In this document: positions 9,572 to 19,553 of the stretch, piece after piece
Layout of the letters: the number at the start of each line of letters is the position of its first letter
Numbering within the stretch: position 1 is the first letter of the stretch
DNA from: Okeania sp. SIO1I7
GTDB taxonomy: Bacteria; Cyanobacteriota; Cyanobacteriia; Cyanobacteriales; Microcoleaceae
NCBI GenBank assembly: GCA_010672585.1
Contig: JAAHGF010000021.1
Location: 87,470-151,469 of the forward strand
DNA: 64,000 bases
Reading direction: 5' to 3'
The notes under the pieces: generated by a model
The model's input: only the letters and a program-made list of their open reading frames with translations
What the model was told of the DNA's origin: nothing
Databases searched by the model: none
Program-made: the position numbers and the translations under genes

Positions 9572-11184
9572 TGAAAAAGAAGATTCACGACTCTAAAGCT
9601 AGTTACAATCAAGCTAAGTTTCCTAAAGTTGCTAAAACAGCTCAGAAATCTGATTATCCTAGAATTAAGAAAACTCCACAAATTAGCCGGATAACTACTG
9701 CTTCTAAATCTAGACATCAGAGGAGATTATCTAAATCTCAAAAGTTTTCTTTAACATCCTTACCTTGGAAAAAATGGATGGTTGAATGGATAGGGATAAG
9801 TTTATTATTTGGTGGCTCTGGTTTGATGGCAATGGGGGCATGGATTAGTGTAAAGTTAATTTCAGATCCGAATGCTATAGTCTGGTTTAATCAATTATTG
9901 CCACAGTGGACTCAATTTTATATATCCGGGAATAAATCTTTGCAAACTCTTGAACAAATTAAAGGTAGTATCAAGGAGGAAGGGTTTAGTGCTGGAGAAA
10001 CTTTTTCTCTTCCTAGTACAGTAGGAGATTCTAGTTTAGATGTATTAGTTCCAGTAATGAAGCAGATTGATTCTAGAGCTTCTTTACCCTGTGAAACTCC
10101 TTGTCGGAAATTAGTAGAGTTGCGAGTCTATCAATCAATTTTGTCTGTTAACCAACGAGAAGGGAGTAAACCATATTTTCGATTAGTTAATAGTTTACCA
10201 CTCCAAGGTCCTGCTGAATCTTTTGTCATTTCATCTGTTATTGAGTCTGTCTCTGCTCCCCAAGGTTCAAATCAACCTTTACCTTTAACAACAGTACGTC
10301 GTTTTCAAGGCAAAGTTCCCGCTGCTGGAATTTGGTTTAGTATCAGTGGTCAAAGATTACAAAATAATAAAACTATTCCTTATGGGCAAATTGTCAATTA
10401 CAACCCCAAAAAAAATTACTTGAGTTCGATGTTGGAATGGAAAAGTGCTGCTGGTCAAGCTCCCATTTGGCAGGAAATGACTGGAGGAGGAGATCCAGAG
10501 TTAGTGGTTGAGCAAACTGTGGGATTAGATCCTGATTTTGATATTTATTGGATTCAGCCACGAAAGTTTATACTTAATCCCATTGAGTTAGAGAAAATTT
10601 CCCTAGAGGAAGCTCCTATTGGAGATAGGTATTATCAAGATACTCTCAGATTAGCTCGTAATGGTTTATGGTCTGGTGCTTTTGCTTTAATTCAACCTTT
10701 ACGACAGAATTTAATAGATAAATCTCAATGGCCCCAAAAAGCACAAGCTCAATTTGATTTAATTAAATTTCATGCCAAGATTACAAAAGCTCAGGCGATC
10801 GCTTCTTGGGCAAGTCCAAGTCAAAAAGTTTTGGCTGGTTTAATTGATGGTCGTTGGCAAGAAAGTCTAAATGTGTTTGAAAATAATTTGAGCAGCACTT
10901 ATGAGATTGGTAAATTACTGCAAAATGATACTGGTCGTCTCCGCAACCGAGTTGATGCTGCTTTAAGGGTAAATCAGGCTGAAACTAATGCGATGGCTTG
11001 GGGTGCTTTAATTGTGGCGAGTCAAAAGGGGCGAAGAAGGGCAACATCTTGGTTAAATAGGCAACCTCAGACTAGCGAGGAGGCAAAGGAAAAGATTGGG
11101 AGGTTATTGGATCAATTAGATGCTGCTTTTGCTAAGAAGGAGACTATACAACAGCAGAGAATTCAGCGAGGAGGGTTGTTATGA
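9568..11184 (+). CDS. conserved single-pass membrane protein, unknown function
   Basis: 538 residues. The first ~65 are very basic (many Lys, Arg, Ser), followed by one hydrophobic span at about 73-100 (WMVEWIGISLLFGGSGLMAM). The remaining large domain is probably periplasmic; it has a CETPC pair near 175-180 and ends in a helical, Gln/Lys-rich segment. I do not recognise the family. The start overlaps the stop of the GT4 gene by four bases, which ties it to polysaccharide synthesis or export (inference). A second ATG follows immediately (9571). Confidence 0.7.
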   Translation: MMKKKIHDSKASYNQAKFPKVAKTAQKSDYPRIKKTPQISRITTASKSRHQRRLSKSQKFSLTSLPWKKWMVEWIGISLLFGGSGLMAMGAWISVKLISDPNAIVWFNQLLPQWTQFYISGNKSLQTLEQIKGSIKEEGFSAGETFSLPSTVGDSSLDVLVPVMKQIDSRASLPCETPCRKLVELRVYQSILSVNQREGSKPYFRLVNSLPLQGPAESFVISSVIESVSAPQGSNQPLPLTTVRRFQGKVPAAGIWFSISGQRLQNNKTIPYGQIVNYNPKKNYLSSMLEWKSAAGQAPIWQEMTGGGDPELVVEQTVGLDPDFDIYWIQPRKFILNPIELEKISLEEAPIGDRYYQDTLRLARNGLWSGAFALIQPLRQNLIDKSQWPQKAQAQFDLIKFHAKITKAQAIASWASPSQKVLAGLIDGRWQESLNVFENNLSSTYEIGKLLQNDTGRLRNRVDAALRVNQAETNAMAWGALIVASQKGRRRATSWLNRQPQTSEEAKEKIGRLLDQLDAAFAKKETIQQQRIQRGGLL

Positions 11185-11426
11185 AGTCAGAAGTCAGAAG
11201 TTAGAGTTCAGGAGTCAGTCCTCAGGAGTCAGGAGAAGATAAATTTTTGGTAGTAGTGCATTGTAATTATTTTGGTTATGGAGCATGAGAGTGGGAGCAT
11301 CTTGCTCCCTGAATAGGTGTTGAGTATTCCCATCTATACTAAAGTTTGAAGTTAAGTTTGCAGCACGGAATAAATTTGTAAATTTGAGAGGAGCGAGAAT
11401 GTCCTAATATTAATGGCAAGTGCTGT
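11185..11426. repeat. spacer with AGTCAGA/CAGGAGTC simple repeats
   Basis: Directly after the stop codon lies a run of (A)GTCAGAAGTCAGAAGTTAG and CAGGAGTCAG units. The rest is gene-free. Similar runs occur at 24623-24681, 42635-42660, 52805-52830 and 56645-56697. Confidence 0.5.
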
Positions 11427-11642
11427 AATATTTCTATCAGGACTTAAGCAAAGGAACTATATATAGTAGATAAAAACTATAGCACTATGGTACATATAGT
11501 GTTTTTGTTGGAAAAATGCATAAGTTCTGTCTATAATATTTCTATCAGGACTTAAGCAAAGGCGCTATATATAGTAGATAAAAACTATAGCACTATGGTA
11601 CATATAGTGTTTTTGTTAGAAAAATGCGTAAGTTCTGTCTAT
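11427..11642. repeat. two tandem 108-bp hairpin repeats
   Basis: Two direct copies with a period of 108 bp (11427 and 11535) and the start of a third at 11643. Each contains the core ACTATATATAGTAGATAAAAA...CACTATGGTACATATAGTG, whose ends can pair. The same hairpin is the core of the 146-bp array at 53737-54805 and of the single copy at 55020-55112. 11643-11858 is otherwise gene-free. Confidence 0.75.
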
Positions 11643-11858
11643 AATATTTCTAATCTCAAGTCCCCTCGGGTTCGGTATAAAAAAATTTTCCATCCTCGCG
11701 CCATTGCCACATCTTTCTTTATCTACCTATCTATCCAAACTCCCCACCCTCTTTATCTAATTACACTGATGCTACCGGATTTAATATAGCGTTACTATGC
11801 AGGTCTAGCAAATTTTTTAATTGGGTTTCCATTACGTCAACCCAACCTACTATCTATA

Positions 11859-13931
11859 TTATTCGTGAGTTGAACCGTCTGGCATTGTTGCACCTTTCAA
11901 GTTAGCTTTATTATTGCCTTCACCAAAGTTTGTACCAGTTATATTTGCTTCTTTTAAGTTTGCTTTTTCTAAATTGGAATTCATCAAAATTGCCCCACGC
12001 AAGTCTGCTAAAGTTAGGTTAGCATTACTCAAATTAGTGTGACTCAAATTTGTACCACAAAGGTTTGCTTCACTTAAATTAACACCAGTAAGTGTCTGAT
12101 TATTAGACAAAGATAAGCTGACTAAATTGGCACCAGTTAGGTTGGCAGCACAAAGGTTAACTTGATTAAAATTTTGTACATTTTTTAGGTCAGTTTGACT
12201 AAGGTTTGCTGCTGTTAAATTAACATTGTATAAATTGGCATGAGCAAAATTTGTTTGACTAAGGTTTGCTGCTGTTAAATTAACACCATGTAATTTAGCA
12301 AAGACAAAACTTGTTTGATTAAGGTCTGCTAATTTTAGGTCTGCATATCGTATAGATGCTTGATTCAAATTAGCTTGATTGAGATTAGCTTCTATAAATT
12401 TTGTGTTATCCAAATTTGCTTTAATTAACTGAGCATTACTTAAATTTGTATCACTTAAATCGGAGTTACTCAGATTAGTTGAATTTAGATTTGCTCCTTG
12501 TAGGTTTGCTCCTCTTAAGTGTACATTACTCAAGTCACAGCCAGCTAGATTTACTTCTGATAATGAAGCACTAGGAGCAATAAAATAAACACCTAATTTA
12601 GTGTGATTAAAACTTTTTGGAAAAACAGTTGCTTCGCTACAAAGTGCTTGATTCATTTTAACCATTTGCAGGTTTGCTCTTTCAAATTTTGCATTTAATA
12701 AATTCACTTTACTCAAATTAGCTTGACTCAAATCTGCATTAGTAAAATTCGCATTTCTCAAATTTAATCTACTCAAATTCGCTTTTGTGAGATTTGCACT
12801 ACTGAAGTTTACATTATTTGAAAGTTGAGAATTACTCAAATTAACTCCCCTCAAGTTAGCTTCAGTAAAATTTGCAGACTCTAAATTAGCTTCACTGAGA
12901 TTCACATTTCTGAACTTTGCCTTTTCTAGTTTCACAGAATTCATTTGCGCTTTATTCAAATTCGTATTAATAAACTTAGTGTGACTTAAATTGGCTGAAT
13001 ACAACTTAATTTCAGAGAGGTTAGCACTTTTAAATTTTGCTCCTGTAAAGTTAAAATCTCTTAAATCTGCACCACTCAAATTTGCACCATTAAAATTAGC
13101 ATTACTCAAATTTAATGCTGAATCATTAAAAGACTTCCCACTCAAATCAATACCTGCCAAATTAATCCCAGTAAAATCTCTTTCTCCTTCACTATATCTA
13201 CGCAAAAATTCCTCAGTACTAACCACAGATTCTTGACTTTCTTCTTCCTCTTCTTCCTCCTCCTCTTCTTCATCTACCATCATCGAAATATCCTGAAATT
13301 CCATTTCATTCTCATCAACAACTCCAGGTAAATATTCCACTTCTTCCTCCTCCTCCTCTTCTTCATCTACCACCATCGAAATACCTTGAAATCCCATTTC
13401 ACTTTCATCAATAACTCCAGACAAATATTCCACCTCATCCAAACTTTTCACACTTGCTGCAAATCTTCGATTAATTTCCACCTCATCCAAACTTTCACCA
13501 TCATCAAAACGATAAATTAATCCCTGAATAATTTCTGAATCACTCGTCAAAACTCCCACTTCTCTTTCCAAACTTTGATTGCCAGAAGCTAAAAAATTAT
13601 GACTCCCCACAAAAGCAAACCTCTCATCACACACCAAAAAATTTTCGTGAGTTCCTAACAACTTCAACCGAAATACACCAGGATAACTTTCTTCCAATTC
13701 TTGTAAATCTCCCAAAGAATTATATTTCCAACCTTTGCCAATATTCAAGCGATCGCCTAAATATCCCCAACCAATATCTATCTGACAATTGCTGTTTAAA
13801 CAATCCTTGAATTTCTTAAGTAAATGTTCATCAATACTATTACAGTTTAACCAAGGGGAAACAATAATTAATCGTTCTTTAACTGTTTCTAATGCTTCGA
13901 TTAATACACCACGACTATTAGTACGGTCATT
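11859..13931 (-). pseudogene. 5'-truncated phospholipase-D-like / pentapeptide-repeat fusion
   Basis: The frame runs from just inside a repeat boundary (13931, preceded by in-frame TGA) to 11859. The visible N-part is a PLD-superfamily C-terminal half: VKERLIIVSPWL, then HENFLVCDERFAFVGSHNFL, where the usual HxK Lys is Asn. Next is an acidic linker made of two near-identical ~35-residue units each ending in a Glu run. Then come about 60 A(N/D)LxX pentapeptides forming a right-handed beta-helix. No ATG is available in frame; only a TTG at 13748. The GTTATCAG element (13925-14075) cuts off the gene's 5' end. The pentapeptide part remains fully open, so an N-terminally shortened product is possible. 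Confidence 0.7.
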
Positions 13932-14075
13932 TCAGTTATCAGTTATCAGTTATCAGTTATCAGTTAGCGGAGGAACTACATTATCAGTACTTCTGCAATA
14001 AGGAGGCTTGAAATACCGAAGTTTATTTTTTTCATCCCCTTAAAAGGGGAGGCTTGAGACTTTATTTTTTGGTCA
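13925..14075. mobile_element. GTTATCAG-type miniature repeat element
   Basis: Bounded by GGTCA on both sides. It starts TTTCAGTTATCAGTTATCAG (7-base tandem units), contains AAGGAGGCTTGAA and CATCCCCTTAAAAGGGGAGG, and ends TTTTTTGGTCA. Related copies lie at 38385-38507, 51053-51376 and (reversed) 59023-59235. This copy abuts and truncates the PLD/pentapeptide gene. Confidence 0.65.
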
Positions 14076-14141
14076 AACACTAATTTTTTTTGATACTCTT
14101 CAGTCTTTATTTTGCCAATAGTCCGAAGATTTATATTGAAT

Positions 14142-14384
14142 TTATGTAGTTGATTTTATGGGATTATTGAAAGCTAATAATTCATCTAAACGTAGAGTTA
14201 AAGCAACAAAATTTTCCTGTAAATTTTCGATGTATTGTGCTTCTGGTCGATGATTAAAATTTTCTATTTGCTCGTCTAAAGTATGTTTCAGTTTAACAAC
14301 ATATTTTTTGAGAGTAATTTGTTGTTTTTCCAATTGTGAAACCTTGGCTGCTAGAGCAGATAAATTTGATTCTAAGTCAGACAT
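14142..14384 (-). CDS. small coiled-coil protein
   Basis: 80 residues from the ATG at 14384 (MSDLESNLSALAAKVSQLEK); the frame extends 11 codons upstream, but this start gives the natural coiled-coil N-terminus. Leu/Ile heptads run through residues 5-45, followed by a second helix (ENLQENFVALTLRLDELL). No membrane or catalytic motif. Family not recognised; it stands alone between repeats. Confidence 0.5.
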   Translation of the reverse strand: MSDLESNLSALAAKVSQLEKQQITLKKYVVKLKHTLDEQIENFNHRPEAQYIENLQENFVALTLRLDELLAFNNPIKSTT

Positions 14385-14573
14385 AATTACAGCAGTTTTC
14401 TTGTGGATGAGGTACAAAGTTTTATTGCTCTAGGCAACAGCTCATCTGGCAACAGGGAATATAGGAATAAATAGTCTTATAACTGTACCTCACTATCCTC
14501 AAAAGTCCTGTAACTTGTAGAGACATTGGCACATTCATTGTAAAACATTATAATAACAATTTAGTTTGATAAT

Positions 14574-14635
14574 TATAGCAATGTGCGCTGGCTTATGTAC
14601 AAATTACAAGAACTTTCCAATAGCTAAAAGTCCTA
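14574..14635. mobile_element. short TATAGCA element (MITE-like)
   Basis: TATAGCAATGTGCGCTGG...CCAATAGCTAAAAGTCC matches units at 43459-43522, 59986-60041 and 62720-62782. It is followed by GTTGCCT/GTTGTCT heptamer-like repeats (14661-14701). Confidence 0.5.
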
Positions 14636-14743
14636 CATTATCGGTTTTTTATTACCTCTGTTGCCTGTTGTATGTTGCCTGTTGTCTGTTGCCTGTTGCC
14701 TACCCACAACGTTATACTGCTCTCAAGCAGAAGATTAGAAATT

Positions 14744-15565
14744 ATGTTACTTGAACTCACAAAAAAAACTCTAGCATTTTATTTGGAAGATATTGAAACT
14801 CCTATCGGTAAAGCTATTAACTTTATTCTGCTATTTTTGATTTTATTTTCTTCAGCTATCTTTGTTGCCGAGACTTATCCAATTCCAGAGAATATTTTTA
14901 TCATACTAGAACTAATCAATGATGCTATTTTAGTGTTTTTTGCCATTGAATATTTACTGAGATTTTGGTGTGCAGAACAAAAAATAAAGTTTGTTTTTAG
15001 TTTTTTTTCTATTATTGATTTACTAGCAATTTTACCTATTTTTCCAGGAATTTTAGAACTGAGTTTTATTAGAATTATCAGATGGTTCCGAATTCTAAAA
15101 TTAATTCGATTTCTCAAATTAAAAATTTATATTTTTCAGATTAGTACAGAAGATGGAGTGATTTTTGCCAGAATATTATTTACTTTATTTACAATTATTT
15201 TTATCTTTTCTGGCTTGATTTATCAAGTAGAGCACCGCGTAAATCCTGAATCATTTAAGAATTTTTTAGATGCTGTATATTTTTCAGTTGTTACAATGAC
15301 AACTGTTGGATTTGGCGATTTAATTCCTATTTCAGAAAGTGGTCGTTTATTAACCGTTTTAATGATATTAACAGGTATTAGTTTAATTCCTTCTCAACTG
15401 GGGGATTTAATTAAACAACTTATAAAAACAACTAAAAATATAGAAAAATCATGCAGTGGTTGTGGTTTTTCTATCCACGATATAGATGCCAAATTCTGTA
15501 AAATATGTGGTACAGAGTTGAGTCTTTCTCAAACAAATCATCTTAATGATATCAAATCTGGTTAA
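14744..15565 (+). CDS. voltage-gated K+ channel with C-terminal zinc ribbon
   Basis: 273 residues from ATG 14744; upstream in-frame sequence is repeat-derived. Six membrane segments are visible: S1 (INFILLFLILFSSAIFVAE), S2, S3 (IIDLLAILPIF), an S4 sensor with spaced Arg/Lys (FIRIIRWFRILKLIRFLK), S5, and a pore helix with the selectivity filter TMTTVGFGD followed by S6. The filter is the K+-selective T-V-G-F-G-D. The cytoplasmic tail ends in a CxxC...CxxC zinc ribbon (CSGCGFSIHD...FCKICGTEL), an unusual appendage for a Kv-type channel that could be a regulatory or assembly domain. The gene stands alone. Confidence 0.9.
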   Translation: MLLELTKKTLAFYLEDIETPIGKAINFILLFLILFSSAIFVAETYPIPENIFIILELINDAILVFFAIEYLLRFWCAEQKIKFVFSFFSIIDLLAILPIFPGILELSFIRIIRWFRILKLIRFLKLKIYIFQISTEDGVIFARILFTLFTIIFIFSGLIYQVEHRVNPESFKNFLDAVYFSVVTMTTVGFGDLIPISESGRLLTVLMILTGISLIPSQLGDLIKQLIKTTKNIEKSCSGCGFSIHDIDAKFCKICGTELSLSQTNHLNDIKSG

Positions 15566-15720
15566 ACAGTTATAGAATAGTTAAGTCAGGAGGAGAAAGA
15601 ATTACAAAGATGAGCGTAGTTATGACTATTGGAGAATTTTTTTATGTCCAATAAAACGGATTTGATATTATTTCCCTGTACAGACGTTGTATGCAACCTC
15701 CCTACTCCCTCTTTTCAAGG

Positions 15721-15776
15721 AGAGGTAATTGTTAATTATCAATTATTAATTATTAATTATTAATTATTAATTATTA
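15721..15776. repeat. TAATTAT heptamer tandem repeat overlapping a gene end
   Basis: Tandem TAATTAT/TTATTAA units of the STRR type common in filamentous cyanobacteria. The last two codons and the stop of the downstream minus-strand gene (ending at 15767) lie inside this repeat. Confidence 0.75.
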
Positions 15777-18148
15777 ACGCTTCGCTTTAAACTTCGGAGT
15801 AAATTTTTTAATCTAGTTAAATTAACTTCCTTATTACCATAACGCCATCCCACATAAGCTTCAGAAATTTCTTCAATTATTTCTACTTCATTGATAGAAT
15901 TATATTCCTTAATAGCTTTAGTATATTCAAAAGGTGTCTGAAAACGATGTTTAACTAATCCCTTACTCGCCATCAAACTCAACATTTGTTGATATATACT
16001 TTCCACTGGAGATAACTTAGCTAACCACCGACCGTAACGCCATTCTCGCCAAAATATATACAATAACCATCCCAAGAAAGCTAAAGAAGTAGCTAAAATT
16101 AAACCAGTAAATATCCCTTGCCAACCTTGAGAAAACAGAGCAAAAAACCAACTAATAATTCCCAATACCCAAAGGAATATTCCACCAATAAATCTCTCTA
16201 AAAAACCAGTTACAGGAGAAGGCAACCAACCAGCTACCCACTTCCAAAAAGTCATTAATGCACTAAAAGTTTCATTCTTTTCAATAGAAGGAGGAGTTAA
16301 AGGCATTCCCGGAATAGGATTAAAAGCAAACCATCCATACCCAGGAAAATATACCTCCGTCATCATATAAGCATCTGTATTCTTAACCACATATAAACCA
16401 GTAAAAGGATTAAATTCCCCAGCAGAATAACCCGCTACTAATCTTGCCGGAATTCCAATAGAACGTAACATTATTGTCAAAACAGTAGAGAAGTGGTCGC
16501 CATAACCACCGATGATTTTCTCCCCTTCCGGGCTATTTTGATAACCGAACAAAAAAGCTGATACTAAATCTTCACCTTCAGCAAAAAATGGAGGTTCCTT
16601 TTGCAGTTTATAATTAGGATTTTGTTTGAGATATTGGGCTAAATAAAGTGCTTTTTCATAGGGCGATGTTATGGGATTACTTGATTGAGCAACTTTATTT
16701 TTGTTCGCTAATATCTCCTCTGTTTTTTCTCTTACCTTTTCCGCAATTTCTGGAGGAATTTGTAGATAATATTTCCTAATAGTTTCTGGGTAATTTGTAC
16801 CTACCTGATTCAAAAGAGTACGGTCTCGATAAGGAACATCAGAAATGACTGTGTACGTTAAACCCTCCCTCAGTTCAAGAGGAGAACGCAAATTACCATC
16901 AGGATCTATGGCAATTTTTTCAGTGGGAAAATATACTTCCCTTGCTTGATATAAAGCTGGAATTAAATTCGGCAACTGAGAAACAATTGTGTAGCTTTGA
17001 ATTACCTCTCTAGTTTCATTCTCATACCTATTTCTCGGCCAGTTAACATAAAATTGGTAAGACCAACGAGGGCGATTTAAAGTAAAAGAATTATCATTCC
17101 GAGAAATTTCCCAACCTTCACCGGTATACTTATCAAAAGCCAAAACTCGCCAAAAACCCTCAGCTTGAGACCTCACCCGCATCACAACTTGAGGCTCTAA
17201 TTGCCCTCGTAAATTTTGATTTATTTTAGTATTAAATCCATAATAATAAGTACTATCTAAACTTCCTGGACCTGATTCTTGATTAGTTCCACTTCCTCCA
17301 CCAGAATCATCTCCATCCCCTCTACCTTGACTAATATAACCAGGGTTCGTAATAGTCCGACCATCAAAATTTTCTACATCAAAATTAATCGGCGCACTAA
17401 CAGGAAAAGTTCGTACTTGATAACCAGGTAATCTAGGTAAAAGAGCAAAAATTCCTAGACCTAATCCAATAATTACTAATAATAATATTGTTAATCGCTT
17501 GGGAGATAAAGTCGCATTTAATAAAGATATTTTCTTCTGCTTTTTCTTGACTTCTGATGTTCGACCTAAAATTCTCGACTCTAAACCTAACCTAGACCTA
17601 TAATCTAAAATCAGGCAAGGAATAGCGATCGCTATAAATAACAGCAACACTGGGCCATAAGTTAAAGTTTGACTGATAGTACCTGCGACCCCTAACAAAA
17701 TTAGCCCGATAGTCATCGAATAACCCAAATCTTTCCGTTTAGGCAAATCAAAGCTGTGTAAGACCTGAATTTGAATCAAGAATTCTGCTAATACCAGTCG
17801 CGTATCACTCAACTCAGTCACTAACCTACCCAAAAAAGCAGCTAACACCAATAACATTCCGATCGCCAAACAAAATTGAGTTGGTATATTTCGTTTGTAG
17901 CGCTTATACCAACTCCAAATTGCCCCCACAATACTTAGGGGAGCTGCCCAAAAAGTTAAAGGAAGTTCGTCTGTTGCTACCCCCGCAGCCACATCAACAG
18001 CAATAATACCTACTATAACTAACGCCTGCACCATGACTCGCAATAGAATAGAATTTTCAGGAACAGGTTTAGGTGCTGCTTCTATCTGTCGCCACAGAGG
18101 TCCTAATATAGGAAGGTTTCGCACTTCCCAACCAGAAAAATTAGACAT
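15767..18148 (-). CDS. TgpA-like transglutaminase-fold membrane protein, active-site residues replaced
   Basis: 793 residues from ATG 18148. Residues ~30-240 contain several membrane helices (DUF3488/TgpA N-domain). A periplasmic transglutaminase-like domain follows (about 480-615), then a further membrane helix (~660-700) and a DUF4129-like C-tail. In active family members the core reads GYC(D/E)xF and later H-A-W-x-E-V. Here the first is GGYGDHFSTV (Cys replaced by Gly, about residue 549) and the second TDAYMMTEVYFPGYGW (His replaced by Tyr, about 594). The protein is therefore probably not a working cysteine transglutaminase or protease. The C-terminal codons come from a heptamer repeat. 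Confidence 0.8.
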   Translation of the reverse strand: MSNFSGWEVRNLPILGPLWRQIEAAPKPVPENSILLRVMVQALVIVGIIAVDVAAGVATDELPLTFWAAPLSIVGAIWSWYKRYKRNIPTQFCLAIGMLLVLAAFLGRLVTELSDTRLVLAEFLIQIQVLHSFDLPKRKDLGYSMTIGLILLGVAGTISQTLTYGPVLLLFIAIAIPCLILDYRSRLGLESRILGRTSEVKKKQKKISLLNATLSPKRLTILLLVIIGLGLGIFALLPRLPGYQVRTFPVSAPINFDVENFDGRTITNPGYISQGRGDGDDSGGGSGTNQESGPGSLDSTYYYGFNTKINQNLRGQLEPQVVMRVRSQAEGFWRVLAFDKYTGEGWEISRNDNSFTLNRPRWSYQFYVNWPRNRYENETREVIQSYTIVSQLPNLIPALYQAREVYFPTEKIAIDPDGNLRSPLELREGLTYTVISDVPYRDRTLLNQVGTNYPETIRKYYLQIPPEIAEKVREKTEEILANKNKVAQSSNPITSPYEKALYLAQYLKQNPNYKLQKEPPFFAEGEDLVSAFLFGYQNSPEGEKIIGGYGDHFSTVLTIMLRSIGIPARLVAGYSAGEFNPFTGLYVVKNTDAYMMTEVYFPGYGWFAFNPIPGMPLTPPSIEKNETFSALMTFWKWVAGWLPSPVTGFLERFIGGIFLWVLGIISWFFALFSQGWQGIFTGLILATSLAFLGWLLYIFWREWRYGRWLAKLSPVESIYQQMLSLMASKGLVKHRFQTPFEYTKAIKEYNSINEVEIIEEISEAYVGWRYGNKEVNLTRLKNLLRSLKRSVNN

Positions 18149-18518
18149 AATTTTTGGTAGATGCTTTTCAATAATTAATAATTAATAATTAATAATTAAT
18201 AATTGCCTCTTCTTTCAAAGGAGAGGATTGACGAACAGGGAAAATTTTTCTTTATTATCCTCTTAAAAGGGGAGGCTTAAAACCACAATTTTTCGGTAAT
18301 AAAAACTGTAAAAATTGGAAAGCATAGGCACGTTTGATAATTAACAATTAATAATTAATAATTAATAATTACCTCTCCTTTTATTTTAAAAGGATTGATG
18401 AATGGGAAAATTTTTCTTTATTATCCCTTTAAAAGCATAGGCACGTTATCAACTCAAAATTCAAAAGTTACATTAATCCTCTTAGTTTATCAGAAGAAAT
18501 AATTCTAAATTCTCAGTT
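18149..18518. repeat. spacer of two heptamer-repeat/CTCCTTTT modules
   Basis: Two successive copies of TAATTAT heptamers (18170-18203 and 18338-18372), each followed by an AATT(G/A)CCTCT...AAAGGA...ATTGA module. The GCATAGGCACGTT string occurs twice. No gene. Confidence 0.6.
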
Positions 18519-19553
18519 CTAAGCTCTAAATTCTTGAAGGCGAACCACAAATTTTAAAGATTGCTCCCAGTTGAGGAATTTAATAATTAGCTGATATGTT
18601 TGTTCTGGTTGTGGGTCAAATAACTCTACACATAGAGTACCCGCATCTAAACGTTGAGCAGTCGCTTCAACTCCTCTTCCTTGAAGTTGGAAACTTGCAG
18701 CTTCAGGTAGTTGACCTTTAACCTTTAAACACGTAGAAGAATGATTTTGAGGAATATAATATTCAGCTTCAATGCTAACCCACCCTAGAGCAGTTTGCCA
18801 CTGTCTTTTTGTTACTGACTGATTCAAATGACAAGTCAAACTTAAGGATGAGATAATTTCTTGGGCAGCGAGCAAAGACAACAACATTTGCTGCTTTGGA
18901 GTTGCAGTATTATAAGAGGTAATACCATTGGACATCAATTCTCCATCGCGGGTTCCACCTACAAGCACTAAACCAGCTAGGTCATTTAAAGATTGAGATT
19001 GATTTGGGAACAAACTATTCACTGCTCTAACCAATCTACTACCGGGCAGTAAATCAGATGGTACTTCCTGACAAGATTGCAAAAGTTGAGCAAATACATT
19101 CTCTGTTAAAGGTATACTTAGCTTGCCCCACTTAATATTTTTCATCTGTGATGCCCATAAATTAATAGGGGAAAACCAGTTATTTAGCTCTACGTCTGGA
19201 TATTCAGCATCGTAGTTTACCAGATTATTTTCCCAAGGAAATCTTGGGGGTTTAGCTTCAATCTTGGCTTTAAGTCGTTTTTGTAATACAGTCTCGAAAC
19301 GATTATACACGGTTGGTACTTCTCCGGATGTAAGTGGCTGACTTTCGTGGTCGTAGGGGTAGTCAATTTCTTCAGAATCAAGTGGGTCTAATTCTTCCCA
19401 CTCTAACTGCTCCACCCTGACTTCTTTGTTTCCATTCTCAATCTTGTTTTGATTTTTCCCTACATTTGATACTTCTTTAGAATTTGGCCCTAATAACCAG
19501 TCAAAGAAATTATCCTCAAAAGTTTCCACCTGTTTATTCGTTTCGTTATTCAT
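18519..19553 (-). CDS. patU: PatU-like protein downstream of hetZ
   Basis: Start ATG 19553 (MNNETNKQVETFEDNFFDWLL), overlapping the hetZ stop by 8 bases; longer in-frame starts lie inside hetZ. About 344 residues: an acidic N-half (Glu/Asp rich) and a beta-rich C-half ending in YQLIIKFLNWEQSLKFVVRL. In Anabaena/Nostoc the gene(s) following hetZ are patU (or patU5/patU3), which act with HetZ on differentiation and pattern. The assignment rests on this neighbourhood, coupling and the N-terminal FxxWLL-type motif rather than on clear domain recognition, so it is moderate. Confidence 0.6.
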   Translation of the reverse strand: MNNETNKQVETFEDNFFDWLLGPNSKEVSNVGKNQNKIENGNKEVRVEQLEWEELDPLDSEEIDYPYDHESQPLTSGEVPTVYNRFETVLQKRLKAKIEAKPPRFPWENNLVNYDAEYPDVELNNWFSPINLWASQMKNIKWGKLSIPLTENVFAQLLQSCQEVPSDLLPGSRLVRAVNSLFPNQSQSLNDLAGLVLVGGTRDGELMSNGITSYNTATPKQQMLLSLLAAQEIISSLSLTCHLNQSVTKRQWQTALGWVSIEAEYYIPQNHSSTCLKVKGQLPEAASFQLQGRGVEATAQRLDAGTLCVELFDPQPEQTYQLIIKFLNWEQSLKFVVRLQEFRA

